Shown here one piece after another: positions 20,392 to 28,921 of a DNA stretch of 64,000 nucleotides. The stretch is from Trueperella pyogenes (GTDB taxonomy: Bacteria; Actinomycetota; Actinomycetes; Actinomycetales; Actinomycetaceae): assembly GCF_001070855.1 (NCBI RefSeq), contig NZ_JVLH01000013.1, forward strand, positions 62,001 to 126,000. The letters are read 5' to 3'. The stretch's first letter is position 1; the number at the start of each line of letters is the position of its first letter. The translations under genes were made by a program, and so were the position numbers. Under the pieces are notes generated by a model. The model searched no databases and was not told the origin of the DNA. It saw nothing but the letters and a program-made list of their open reading frames with translations.

Positions 20392-20512
20392 GACCTTTCA
20401 GGCAGAGACTTGAGGTCTCTTCCCACCCAAAATTGGGCAGCAACACCGGGTATCTGGGAGATACCGCGTTGACGATGGTGCTCTTTTTGGGATTACTCCC
20501 CTCGCGACTAGC
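20392..20512 (-). promoter_or_regulatory. yybP-ykoY (Mn2+) riboswitch with expression platform, ahead of terC
   Basis: In the minus-strand RNA the aptamer begins with GAGG and the hallmark GGGGAGTA loop (20494-20501). It then has ATCGTCAAC, a central CACC/GGTG stem, and the second hallmark GAGACCTC (20412-20419), whose CCTC closes P1 with the initial GAGG. TCCC and GGGA form P2. These are the conserved loops of the yybP-ykoY class, which senses Mn2+ and often precedes terC or P-type ATPases. Downstream, AGGTC (20392-20396), which includes the terC Shine-Dalgarno, can pair with GACCT (20413-20417) of the P1 3' strand. Ligand-stabilised P1 should thus free the ribosome site (ON switch). The class call is from memory of the consensus, with no model search. 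Confidence 0.85.
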
Positions 20513-20594
20513 GTAACAAACGATTCCACTCACATTCTCTGTCAGATCACAAGTCGTTAAGAGCTTCACACGCAAGTGCTTTAGACTCAACAGC

Positions 20595-21509
20595 GTGAGT
20601 GTTCAAAATCGTGCAGCCCAACTGTCCCGACTGCGTCGCCTGAAGGAGACCCTTTTCGGGTCAACCCAGGCACCTTTTGAACTATCAGTCGTCCAATCCT
20701 GTGCTTTTGATACAACAAAACTCGCGCATACTGCCGGTGTTTCCCGACTTGCTGAACTGGGACGCCGTGAGGTTCGTGAACTCACGCCACAGACATTGTC
20801 AACAACTGATGATTTTTACTCTGAAGTACGCGATGCGTTAGAGCACCGGGCTTTGATCTGGTTAATTGGACCTATTGACACTGAGCAACTGAAAGAACTC
20901 GCAGGTCCACTATTCGGCCTCTTCATGAACGTCGGTGCAGAGCACTCTGAGACGCAGACTGTCTTCGGACTACGGGTCAGTGACGTTGTTCATGAGCTAC
21001 TTCCCGATGCAAGCTTCAGGGCGGCATTAGAAGGAATGAATGCAACGCGCACTCCCCACGGCCTCGCCCATCAAATTGAGGCAGCGGGGGTAAAGGTTTT
21101 CAAACGTTCCCTGATCACGCGAGTTCTCAAAGACCCACGTTTCTGGGTTTACGCGGTGGTCTTCGTGTACTCATCACTTCGGGCACTTCCAGTCGTCTTT
21201 GTCCCGCAATTCCACGGCTCTGTGTTGGTCTTGTGGGGAATTGATGTACTGACCGCAATCCCGTATACCTGGGGAATTCTCGCAATGATAACGGCGTCGA
21301 GACCATTGGAACGCTACACCGGCGCAATTGTCGCATTAGCAACATTCATGGCACCCTACGTTTATTTCTGGGTGCACGGACGCGGATACCCAGGATCAGT
21401 CATCATCATCGTGGGCCTTATGATTGCGGCGTCTATCGCTACTGAGGTTTGGCGCGGGATTCAGAACACGCGTCTTGTCAAGCGTTACTCTGCCTCGCGA
21501 AATTCTTGA
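20595..21509 (+). CDS. Conserved-type membrane protein of unknown function
   Basis: I do not recognise this 304-residue protein. The first ~175 residues are soluble and start with a basic, Arg-rich stretch; a mixed alpha/beta region follows (ALIWLIGPIDTEQLKELAGPLF). The last 130 residues hold about four membrane helices: FWVYAVVFVYSSL, the SVLVLWGIDVLTAIPY segment, AIVALATFMAPYVYFW and VIIIVGLMIAASIA. It ends with a basic tail. It starts at a GTG without an obvious Shine-Dalgarno, so the message may be leaderless or start internally. It is divergent from terC. Its 3' end overlaps the Pcs-like gene on the other strand by 25 bases. Confidence 0.75.
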   Translation: MSVQNRAAQLSRLRRLKETLFGSTQAPFELSVVQSCAFDTTKLAHTAGVSRLAELGRREVRELTPQTLSTTDDFYSEVRDALEHRALIWLIGPIDTEQLKELAGPLFGLFMNVGAEHSETQTVFGLRVSDVVHELLPDASFRAALEGMNATRTPHGLAHQIEAAGVKVFKRSLITRVLKDPRFWVYAVVFVYSSLRALPVVFVPQFHGSVLVLWGIDVLTAIPYTWGILAMITASRPLERYTGAIVALATFMAPYVYFWVHGRGYPGSVIIIVGLMIAASIATEVWRGIQNTRLVKRYSASRNS

Positions 21510-22237
21510 GGAATTCCCTGGATCGAACGCACAGCGCTCACGACAAGAATCCAGATCCCCGCAACCCACCAAATACCTGTAAGGATAAACGGGCGCAGGG
21601 GTGCATATGCGACAAGTAGGGCCGTTGCGGCAACCCATACCAGTGCTGCGAGGATGTTAAGAACACGCAAACGACCAACCCTGAAGGGATGGACAAAAGC
21701 AATCGGAGCAACAGTAAGGATTGCCAAAATTATGGTCGCAATAAAGTTAAAAAGAGCTCCGGTTTGGAAAATCCACATAATTGCTGCAACCACATTCCAT
21801 GCCGCCGGAAAACCCATGAAGTAGTGGTCTGGTGTCTTCAAGGAGACATTGCAATAACAGAACATTGAGGACAGACAGACAATTAAGGCGGCAGCGATAC
21901 CTAGCCCGCGGGATCCAAACGGGAGATAGAAGACCATGAAAAGTGCCGGAATGAAGGTCCAGGTCAGGTAATCGACAATATTGTCCAAAGTCGCTCCGTC
22001 AAAACCGGGAGCATATTCGGTGACGCGAACAGCACGCGCGAAACTGCCGTCGACTGCATCAACAAGAAGCGCGATTCCCAACCACATCCACATCTGGCGA
22101 ATATGTCCCTCGTACAGAGCAATTGTCGCCAAAGACGCCCACAGCACACCGGTTAGCGTGAAGAGGTGAGCAGACCAAGCAAGGACGCGCTTGGCAAAAG
22201 GAACGGGACGCGCTTGCGTATGCGCCTTCGTAGACAC
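21485..22237 (-). CDS. CDP-alcohol phosphatidyltransferase, phosphatidylcholine synthase-like
   Basis: A 250-residue integral membrane enzyme with the full CDP-alcohol phosphotransferase signature: D-A-V-D-G-x2-A-R around residue 60, then GATLDNIVD with its two metal-binding aspartates. Helices surround the motif and fill the rest of the chain. Spacing and the flanking LVDAVDG...APGFDG...DYLTWTFIPALF resemble bacterial phosphatidylcholine synthases, which use CDP-diacylglycerol and choline. A different alcohol (for example inositol phosphate or glycerol phosphate) cannot be excluded. The GTG start has GGGAG six bases upstream. The 3' end overlaps the convergent membrane-protein gene. Confidence 0.8.
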   Translation of the reverse strand: MSTKAHTQARPVPFAKRVLAWSAHLFTLTGVLWASLATIALYEGHIRQMWMWLGIALLVDAVDGSFARAVRVTEYAPGFDGATLDNIVDYLTWTFIPALFMVFYLPFGSRGLGIAAALIVCLSSMFCYCNVSLKTPDHYFMGFPAAWNVVAAIMWIFQTGALFNFIATIILAILTVAPIAFVHPFRVGRLRVLNILAALVWVAATALLVAYAPLRPFILTGIWWVAGIWILVVSAVRSIQGIPQEFREAE

Positions 22238-22276
22238 AGTCGACTCCCAGAATTGAGAACTTAGGACACCACCATC

Positions 22277-22302
22277 TTAGTGCTTTTACTCAAAGGCACT
22301 AA
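22277..22302 (-). terminator. Possible uvrB terminator
   Basis: TTAGTGC (22277-22283) pairs with GCACTAA (22296-22302), and the stem can be extended by A/T pairs around one bulge. It lies 17 bases past the uvrB stop. There is no T run, so efficiency is doubtful. Confidence 0.35.
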
Positions 22303-22318
22303 CCAATTTCCACAAAGT

Positions 22319-24427
22319 TTAGTTTGCAGCTTTCATTGCACGTAGTTCTTTCTTGAGTTCAGCGAGCTCATCACGCAGGCGAGCAGCAAGCTCAAACTGG
22401 AGGTTCTCTGCGGCTTCCATCATTCGAGAACTCAGCTGGGCAATAAGATCCTCAAGGTCATTTTGCGCCATATTGGCAAGTTCTTCCCGGCTCCTCGGCA
22501 TATCCTCAATAGCCTCCGAGGCCATCGCATCTGCGCGAATGTCTGTAGCCGGCCGCTCACGGCGGCACCCGCCTTCGAGGAGCTGCGCAGTATCGACCTC
22601 TTCGCGAGCCAGCATGTCAGTGACGTCCGCGATCTTCTTTCGCAGTGGTTTGGGATCAATCCCGTGCTCATGGTTATAGGCAAGCTGGATCTCGCGACGT
22701 CGCTCGGTTTCGTCGATTGCTGCACGCATCGAGTCAGTGATGTTATCGGCGTACATGTGCACTTCACCCGAAACATTACGCGCTGCTCGCCCAATGGTCT
22801 GAATGAGCGATCGGGTTGAGCGTAGGAAGCCTTCTTTATCGGCATCCAAAATTGAGACCAGAGAAACTTCAGGCAGGTCCAATCCCTCACGAAGCAGGTT
22901 AATTCCTACCAAAACATCAAAGACTCCAAGGCGAAGTTCACGTAGTAATTCAACGCGCCTTAAGGTATCGACATCAGAGTGCAGGTATTCGACCTTCACT
23001 CCCCTTTCACCTAAGTAGGTTGTCAGATCTTCAGCCATCTTCTTCGTGAGTGTTGTGACCAAAACACGCTCGTCACGCTGCGTGCGCTCTCGGATCTGCT
23101 CAAGCAAGTCATCAACCTGACCTTGAGTAGGTTTAACAATAACTTGGGGATCCACAAGGCCAGTCGGACGAATGATCTGTTCAACTACACCGTCAGAACG
23201 ATCCAGTTCATACTGCCCAGGAGTTGCCGAAAGATAGACCGTCTGACCAATGCGTTGCGTAAACTCATCCCATTTCAGTGGACGATTATCCATTGCCGAG
23301 GGGAGGCGGAAACCGTAATCAACCAGAGTGCGTTTTCGCGACATGTCGCCTTCAAACATCGCTCCAATTTGCGGAACCGTCACGTGGGATTCATCGATGA
23401 CCAGAACAAAATCATCGGGGAAATAGTCGAGCAGCGTATTTGGAGGTGTGCCCGGGCCACGTCCATCAATATGACGCGAATAGTTCTCGACTCCAGCACA
23501 CGTGCCTATTTCCTTAAGCATTTCGAGGTCGTAGGTCGTTCGCATCCGAAGACGCTGAGCCTCAAGCAGTTTTCCCTGGGATTCAAACCACTCAAGGCGT
23601 TCTTCGAGTTCTTTCTCGATGGAAGCAATCGCACGTTTCATTCGTTCTTCACCGGCAACATAGTGCGATGCCGGGAAGAGGTAGACATGATCAACTTCCT
23701 CGATGACATTTCCCGTCACGGGGTGGAGTACTGCCAAGGAATCGATTTCATCACCGAACATTTCAATCCGGATTGCCAGTTCCTCATATACCGGAATGAT
23801 CTCAATTGTGTCTCCACGAACCCGAAAGGTCCCGCGGGTAAATCCGATATCGTTTCGCGTGTACTGCATACCGATGAAGGCACGGAGGAGATCGTCGCGC
23901 TCAATGCACATTCCGCGACTCAGCTCGATCATCCGCGCAACGTACTCTTCTGGTGTACCCAAACCATAGATACATGAGACAGAGGAAACAACAACCGTAT
24001 CTCGGCGAGTTAAAAGCGAGTTTGTTGCACTGTGGCGCAGCCTCTCGACTTCATCGTTGATCGACGAGTCCTTCTCGATAAAGGTATCGGTTTGAGGAAC
24101 GTAGGCTTCAGGCTGATAGTAGTCGTAATAAGACACGAAGTATTCAACAGCATTATTGGGCAGCAGCTGACGAAACTCCGCTGCCAGCTGCGCTGCCAAC
24201 GTTTTATTGGGCTCAAGTACCAAGGCCGGACGTTGAACCTCTTCGATCAGCCAAGCAGTCGTTGCGCTCTTACCGGTTCCTGTCGCACCGAGAAGAACAA
24301 TATCTTGTTCACCCGCGCGCAGGCGTTCTGCTAGCTCATGAATCGCCTTCGGCTGGTCACCAGATGGCGTGTATTCAGAAATAACCTCAAAGGGGTGTTC
24401 CGCACGAATGATAGGGCTTTGGCTCAC
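22319..24427 (-). CDS. uvrB: UvrB, excinuclease ABC subunit B
   Basis: The helicase-like damage-verification subunit of nucleotide excision repair. In 702 residues one sees Walker [10 protein letters not shown] (about 46-54), the beta-hairpin region [18 protein letters not shown] that inserts between DNA strands, the DESH box (VIDESHVT), helicase motifs SATPG and QTIGRAARN, and a C-terminal UVR domain ([19 protein letters not shown]) that binds UvrC. The start is GTG at 24427, with AAAGG very close upstream. A complex inverted-repeat structure separates it from the GH16 gene behind it in the gene order. In this genome uvrA, uvrB and uvrC are all within 18 kb but in separate units. Confidence 0.98.
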   Translation of the reverse strand: MSQSPIIRAEHPFEVISEYTPSGDQPKAIHELAERLRAGEQDIVLLGATGTGKSATTAWLIEEVQRPALVLEPNKTLAAQLAAEFRQLLPNNAVEYFVSYYDYYQPEAYVPQTDTFIEKDSSINDEVERLRHSATNSLLTRRDTVVVSSVSCIYGLGTPEEYVARMIELSRGMCIERDDLLRAFIGMQYTRNDIGFTRGTFRVRGDTIEIIPVYEELAIRIEMFGDEIDSLAVLHPVTGNVIEEVDHVYLFPASHYVAGEERMKRAIASIEKELEERLEWFESQGKLLEAQRLRMRTTYDLEMLKEIGTCAGVENYSRHIDGRGPGTPPNTLLDYFPDDFVLVIDESHVTVPQIGAMFEGDMSRKRTLVDYGFRLPSAMDNRPLKWDEFTQRIGQTVYLSATPGQYELDRSDGVVEQIIRPTGLVDPQVIVKPTQGQVDDLLEQIRERTQRDERVLVTTLTKKMAEDLTTYLGERGVKVEYLHSDVDTLRRVELLRELRLGVFDVLVGINLLREGLDLPEVSLVSILDADKEGFLRSTRSLIQTIGRAARNVSGEVHMYADNITDSMRAAIDETERRREIQLAYNHEHGIDPKPLRKKIADVTDMLAREEVDTAQLLEGGCRRERPATDIRADAMASEAIEDMPRSREELANMAQNDLEDLIAQLSSRMMEAAENLQFELAARLRDELAELKKELRAMKAAN

Positions 24428-24458
24428 CCTTTAACGCTACGTCATTTCAAACACGAAC

Positions 24459-24540
24459 GCGCCGTGAACGGGTACCTCAGTAAATGTTGGTAGCTCATTT
24501 ACCAGAGCTCACGCACCTAGTGGGCACCAGTTCACGGCGC
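24459..24540. repeat. Nested inverted repeats between uvrB and the GH16 gene
   Basis: An outer 11-bp perfect inverted repeat (24459-24469 with 24530-24540; GCGCCGTGAAC and its complement) encloses a second 7-bp repeat (24480-24486 with 24496-24502; GTAAATG/CATTTAC). A GAGCTC palindrome lies between them. The whole can fold as a three-way junction. It lies 41 bases after the GH16 stop and 31 bases before the uvrB start. It may terminate the GH16 transcript and also act as a uvrB leader structure. Nothing else is seen in the 153-base spacer. Confidence 0.5.
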
Positions 24541-24580
24541 AAATCGCAGTGAAACGCTTGATAACAAACGAATCTAGTGA

Positions 24581-26356
24581 TTACTCCTTCACACGACGCT
24601 GCGAGGCAATCATTGCGACACCGCCCACTGCAAGCATTCCAGCGACAATCAATGACCAGAAGGAGCCACCCGTTTGTGCCAAGGCACGAACAATTGCGGG
24701 CTTTTGCACGGTTGTCTGTGCGGTCGATGCGGCAGGTGCTGCATCCCCAACAGTCAAAGCATTACCAATGCTCTCAGCTTCTGTGGCACGATCGCGCACC
24801 TGGTCCCGTGGATCCTCAGAGATCTGCGATGACGAATCACTTGGAGCCGAAGACTCCGTAGTACTTGGGGAAGACGAAACATCATTACTCGGGATCGAGA
24901 CAGCACTGGTTGTCTCCGTTGCTACCGGGCTCGGCTCCGTCTCAGTCGAGCGACGAACTCGCCTGCGGGAATTGGCATTTGAGTCGGAAGTCGGCTTGGG
25001 CGCCTCGGTTGTCGCAGGCGGAGCCACGGGCTGAGGTGCGACAACATTCGTGTTCGGAATCGGGGTTGTCGCAACAGGATCTGGCGTACTTGCAGTCGGT
25101 ACAACCGGCTGAGGTGCGACAACTGTCGGTTGCGCCGTCGGCGCTACGGGAGCTTCGGAGGTGGCGCTAGGAACGACCGGTTTTGGTGCAACAATAGGCC
25201 TTTCAGGTGTCGGGGCTACAGGGGTCTCAGTTGTCGCACTAGGAGTAACCGGAGACGGAGCCGGAGTAGTTACCTCCGGTGTCGGTGTCGTTACTTCAGG
25301 TGTGCTTGTCGTAGGCGTCGGTTCAGGAACAGTACTCGTTGCCTGTCCCTTCTTCCATACACGCACGTAATCGACGAGCATGTCAGAACCATTTCCCTTG
25401 TACGCATCGATGTACTTAGTTGCATCCGTATAGGTTGTATCGCCGTTGTCGGAGGCAAGGAAGGTTCCACCAACCATCTGGTTTAGGCGCAAGACCATGC
25501 CGTTAGCGTCATTCACGAAGGGATTGCTTCCCTTCACCTTGTCGTAAGTAACGGTATGCGCCTTACGTCCGTCAAGGTAGAAGGTGATTGCACGTCCGTT
25601 TTTCTCAACACCATAGGTGTGGAACTGGGTCTGCGACGAGCCGTCACCGCCCAGTTGTCCCTGATGTTGTTCGGTCTTCTGTGGGTTACCAACGCGAGGT
25701 GTATGAACGTTAGCTTGGAGGTAGTGCGGATCCCAGCCCTTGGCCTCAACTACGTCAATTTCACCGTGTGCGGGGAAGCTAATTGGATCTGTGCCCGTCA
25801 TCCAAAATGCGGGCCATGATGCGACTGCTGTGGGAAGCTTGATTCGGGCTTCAGCGTAGAAGTCGCCGTAGGCCGCCCACTTCACTCCCTTGTTATCGCG
25901 AGTTTGAACCATCGCAGAGGTAAATGGAGCCTTGTAAGAATCAGTCTGCCCCTTGGAGGTACGTTTGCATTCTCGATCAACAGTGACCATGGAATGCGTA
26001 TTACGATCCCACTTCTGTGTCTTTGGCTCATAACGTGCGGTCAGGTGAAGAACACCACCTGAAACGCTGACATTTTCCTTGGCGTCAGAGTATTGGGCTT
26101 GAGAGTGAGCATTGGGATCGAAGCAACCTAGGGCCAAACCCCATTTCGAAGTGTCAAGCTCGCTCCCGTTAAACTCATCCTGGAAGGTCAGAGTGTTATA
26201 TCCCAGCGCACGCACTTCATCGGGTCCGGGCACTTCGTCGCCAGCCCACGCAAGCGAGAGACCGCCCAAAGTCATTCCTGCGCCAAGAGTCAGTGCACCA
26301 AGAGTGCGCACTGCCCTGCTTCCAACAAAAGTACGCTTCGTCTTCAACAGCGCCAT
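24581..26356 (-). CDS. Wall-anchored glycoside hydrolase family 16 enzyme
   Basis: 591 residues. A signal peptide (about 1-38, basic start, GALTLGAGMTLGGLSLAWA) leads to a GH16 jelly-roll domain (about 50-335). Its active site EIDVVE (199-204) supplies the nucleophile and acid/base, as in beta-1,3-glucanases and related enzymes. A Thr/Pro/Val-rich linker follows (about 336-555), with repeated VAPQPVVP- and APTP-like units. The C terminus has a sorting signal: LAQTG (559-563), a hydrophobic helix and a QRRVKE tail. LAxTG is the motif of class E sortases of high-GC Gram-positives, so it should be covalently attached to peptidoglycan. The ATG has GAGGA upstream. The substrate (laminarin, lichenan, host or biofilm glycan) is not decided by sequence. 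Confidence 0.9.
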   Translation of the reverse strand: MALLKTKRTFVGSRAVRTLGALTLGAGMTLGGLSLAWAGDEVPGPDEVRALGYNTLTFQDEFNGSELDTSKWGLALGCFDPNAHSQAQYSDAKENVSVSGGVLHLTARYEPKTQKWDRNTHSMVTVDRECKRTSKGQTDSYKAPFTSAMVQTRDNKGVKWAAYGDFYAEARIKLPTAVASWPAFWMTGTDPISFPAHGEIDVVEAKGWDPHYLQANVHTPRVGNPQKTEQHQGQLGGDGSSQTQFHTYGVEKNGRAITFYLDGRKAHTVTYDKVKGSNPFVNDANGMVLRLNQMVGGTFLASDNGDTTYTDATKYIDAYKGNGSDMLVDYVRVWKKGQATSTVPEPTPTTSTPEVTTPTPEVTTPAPSPVTPSATTETPVAPTPERPIVAPKPVVPSATSEAPVAPTAQPTVVAPQPVVPTASTPDPVATTPIPNTNVVAPQPVAPPATTEAPKPTSDSNANSRRRVRRSTETEPSPVATETTSAVSIPSNDVSSSPSTTESSAPSDSSSQISEDPRDQVRDRATEAESIGNALTVGDAAPAASTAQTTVQKPAIVRALAQTGGSFWSLIVAGMLAVGGVAMIASQRRVKE

Positions 26357-26369
26357 TTATCCTCATCTC

Positions 26370-26454
26370 TGCGGTAAATGTCGGCTGGCCTGTTCACTAT
26401 CCGATGCAGAAGCTCTTCGTTGCCCCCACGGGGAAGACGGTTATCTTTGCCGCA
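26370..26454 (-). promoter_or_regulatory. Candidate structured leader of the GH16 gene
   Basis: The 274-base spacer between coaE and GH16 contains an outer pairing of nine-base arms (26370-26378 with 26446-26454, one mismatch on the minus strand). Inside are CCCC/GGGG, GAAG/CTTC and TCGG/CCGA mini-stems. The element ends just before the GH16 ribosome-binding site, where a riboswitch or attenuator would sit. It matches no riboswitch class I can recall (I compared it mentally with c-di-AMP and c-di-GMP aptamers). The remaining ~170 bases must hold the promoter but show no clear boxes. Confidence 0.25.
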
Positions 26455-26630
26455 AGCAACTTTCACAATATCTGACTTCAAGCGTCCCAGTCACAACCGG
26501 TCTAGTTTCTCGTACACCTCAATGTTTACGTATCAAACTGGTTGTTTCTGGGTCTTTTCCGGGTTATTTATTGAGCGTTACCCGTTGAATTCATGTGAAA
26601 GCTGAAGAAATACTGAAGAAGTTTGAACAA

Positions 26631-27221
26631 CTAGTGCACATGTGTCAACCAGGACGTATAGAGCTGGCTGGATACATCGGCAAGATCTTCTTGATTCCCG
26701 TGGTTCTCAACCCAGATACTTGCTAACTTCCGGCGTTCACTATCCGATATTTGCGAGCGTATGCGAGCTCGGGCATCTTCTTCGCTCAGACCGCGAGATA
26801 TAAGCCGGCGAAGGCGCACTTCCTCTGGTGCGCTGACCATAATCACCGCATCAAAGAGTGATGCATCCTCATAGGTCGTCAAAAGAGGAACATCATACAG
26901 CGCGCAAGTTCCCTGAGGGGCAGATTTAAGTCGTTCCCAAGCAAGAGCCGAGATCGCAGGGTGCGTGAGCGAGTTCAACAACAAAGTTGATTCTGGTGAA
27001 GAGAAGGCTCTGCGCGCGAGGAGGCGTCGATCCAGTGAGCCATCTGGGAGTGCAAGGTCAGCTCCAAAGTTCTTCAACACGGCCTCGTACACGGGATGGA
27101 GAGGCGAAAGAACTTCGCGAGCCAGTTGGTCTGCATCGACAACATAGACGCCGAGGCCGCGCAACACCTGAGCAATCGTGGACTTTCCCGCACCAATTCC
27201 CCCGCTGAGTGCAAGAAACAA
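26631..27221 (-). CDS. coaE: Dephospho-CoA kinase
   Basis: Last step of coenzyme A synthesis: phosphorylation of the ribose 3'-hydroxyl of dephospho-CoA. The P-loop GGIGAGKST stands at residues 7-15 if the start is the TTG at 27221, followed by VVDADQLAREVL and ALYDVPLLTT, both typical. I prefer this TTG because GAAAGGG lies six bases upstream and the resulting 196-residue protein starts like other CoaE proteins. The frame is open to a GTG at 27302, which has no Shine-Dalgarno and lies inside a palindrome; that would add 27 unconserved residues. In many actinobacteria coaE follows rpsA directly; here brnQ intervenes. Confidence 0.92.
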   Translation of the reverse strand: MFLALSGGIGAGKSTIAQVLRGLGVYVVDADQLAREVLSPLHPVYEAVLKNFGADLALPDGSLDRRLLARRAFSSPESTLLLNSLTHPAISALAWERLKSAPQGTCALYDVPLLTTYEDASLFDAVIMVSAPEEVRLRRLISRGLSEEDARARIRSQISDSERRKLASIWVENHGNQEDLADVSSQLYTSWLTHVH

Positions 27222-27293
27222 CGCCGGCCCTTTCGCGTGCGCCTGCGGTATCGAGCGAAGAAGATATGCGCTCGCGCCTCCGGATTGAATGAC

Positions 27294-27313
27294 AGTCTTC
27301 ACATCTGAAGACT
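27294..27313. promoter_or_regulatory. Perfect palindrome in the coaE-brnQ divergent region
   Basis: Two 8-base arms (27294-27301, AGTCTTCA; 27306-27313, TGAAGACT) surround CATC/GATG. The site lies between the divergent coaE and brnQ genes, about 75-85 bases ahead of each chosen start. It is a good size for a dimeric repressor operator. It overlaps an alternative GTG start of coaE, which argues against using that start. The regulator is unknown. Confidence 0.4.
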
Positions 27314-27399
27314 AGAACAGTGAACACAGCTTGGCACAACAGGCACGAAGTGAAAGAATCGCGATAGAAATAATTACTTCTACGGCTAGAAGCAGAATA

Positions 27400-28749
27400 G
27401 TGACTCAAACAGCAACAACGCAGACGAAGCGTCCTCAAGGAATGGGACTGCTGATCGCAACCTCCTTAACCTTGTTCTCAATGTTTTTTGGTGCAGGAAA
27501 CTTGATCTTCCCTCCCATCATGGGCGCCAATTCAGGATCGAACTTTAACCCAGCCATGATCGGCTTCCTGATCGGCGGTGTAGCTCTGCCCGTCATTGCG
27601 ATTATCGCAATCGCATTGTCAGGAACTGATCTGCGGGACCTTTCTGGACGAGGCGGAAAGGCATTCGGAATCACTTTCTCATGCATGGTGTACCTGTCGA
27701 TCGGTGCGTTCTACGCACTGCCCCGTACGGGCGCGGTTTCCTTCTCGACAGCCGTTGCACCAATTATTCATTCGACTTCATTCGTGAGCTCGATGATCTT
27801 TAACGCATTCTTTTTCGGACTTGCGCTTTTTCTTTCCTGGAATCCTCGTCAGATTGTCAATCACCTCGGTAAAATCCTGACACCTGTCCTTCTGGTTCTC
27901 CTTGTTCTTTTGGTTTTCCTGTCACTGGCAAAACTTCCACCTTCTGAGGTTGCTCCCGTCGGACAGTACGTCCACGCACCTTTAACTGCTGGCTTACTTG
28001 ACGGATACATGACCATGGATTCGATTGCTGCTCTTGCATTCGGAATCATCGTTGTCGCTTCATTTGATCAAGGAGAAGGGGGAATCAGCGGAGCAAAACT
28101 CATCCGTCGCACCAGCGCGGCAGGCCTTATTGCGGGTATTTTGCTCGGTTTGGTCTATGTCGGTCTGGGTTTAATTGGACACGTGATTCCCGGCGGACAG
28201 AACTACACCGATGGAGCTGCACTCCTCGCCGATGCCTCTCATATAACAATGGGTACAGCTGGACAGCTCGTTTTCGGGCTCATTGTGCTTACCGCATGTA
28301 TGACGACTGCCGTCGGATTACTCGCTGCAACTTCAGAGTTCTTTGAAAGACTGCTTCCAAAGATCACCTACAAAATGTGGCTCGTCGGCTTTACGATTAT
28401 CTCCTTCGTGCTGGCATCCGCTGGACTATCAACGGTTCTGAAAGTTGCGGTTCCAATCATTACCTTCCTCTACCCCATCGCTATTTCCATCGTCTTCATT
28501 ACGATCCTGACTCATCCCCTTCACTACTCAATGCAGGTTCGTTGGACCTTCCGTCTTGGCGTGTGGGTTGCAAGTATCTGGTCGCTTCTCACGACTTTGA
28601 TTTCCTTAGGCGTACTGGACTTCATTGCGCCTCTGATGGCTTGGAGTCCGGGTCAAGACCTTCAAATTGGTTGGATATTACCGACCGTAGTCGCAGCCTT
28701 GATCGGTTTCATGATCGATCTGGGCTTTTCCAAGCGAACCCAGATCTAG
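27400..28749 (+). CDS. brnQ: Branched-chain amino acid transporter (LIVCS family)
   Basis: An integral membrane protein of about 449 residues that imports leucine, isoleucine and valine with Na+ or H+. It has about 12 membrane helices and the family N-terminal pattern LFSMFFGAGNLIFPPIMG, followed by FYALPRTGAVSFSTAVAPI and an MDSIAALAFGIIVV segment. The start is uncertain. The GTG at 27400 has AGAAG upstream and gives the family length. The frame is open to a TTG at 27331, which would add a non-hydrophobic 23-residue extension. It sits alone between coaE and rpsA, breaking a pair that is often adjacent. A terminator follows closely. Confidence 0.9.
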   Translation: MTQTATTQTKRPQGMGLLIATSLTLFSMFFGAGNLIFPPIMGANSGSNFNPAMIGFLIGGVALPVIAIIAIALSGTDLRDLSGRGGKAFGITFSCMVYLSIGAFYALPRTGAVSFSTAVAPIIHSTSFVSSMIFNAFFFGLALFLSWNPRQIVNHLGKILTPVLLVLLVLLVFLSLAKLPPSEVAPVGQYVHAPLTAGLLDGYMTMDSIAALAFGIIVVASFDQGEGGISGAKLIRRTSAAGLIAGILLGLVYVGLGLIGHVIPGGQNYTDGAALLADASHITMGTAGQLVFGLIVLTACMTTAVGLLAATSEFFERLLPKITYKMWLVGFTIISFVLASAGLSTVLKVAVPIITFLYPIAISIVFITILTHPLHYSMQVRWTFRLGVWVASIWSLLTTLISLGVLDFIAPLMAWSPGQDLQIGWILPTVVAALIGFMIDLGFSKRTQI

Positions 28750-28766
28750 CACCAATTGCTTATGAC

Positions 28767-28796
28767 GATGGCCCGTCTCGATAGAGGCGGGCCATC
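28767..28796 (+). terminator. Terminator of brnQ
   Basis: A 13-bp stem (28767-28779 with 28784-28796, one G-T pair) with a GATA loop is followed by ACTCTT. It lies 18 bases after the brnQ stop. Confidence 0.7.
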
Positions 28797-28921
28797 ACTC
28801 TTAGCCTCGATAAACTGAAGCGATGATTCCCTGACCTAAAAGAAACACCGTCAGGATCCAAAAACTGCCCTTTTCTATATCGACTCCGACCATACCATCG
28901 GCTGAGCAATCACAAAAAAAC

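Noticed and set aside
20388-20426. Upstream GTG (20426) as the start of TerC
   Set aside because: It lies inside the conserved 3' part of the riboswitch and has no ribosome site; the GTG at 20387 has a good one.
24920-25340. Repetitive stretch considered as a CRISPR or minisatellite
   Set aside because: The repeats are irregular, in frame, and encode the Thr/Pro/Val linker of the GH16 protein; there are no unique spacers of fixed size.
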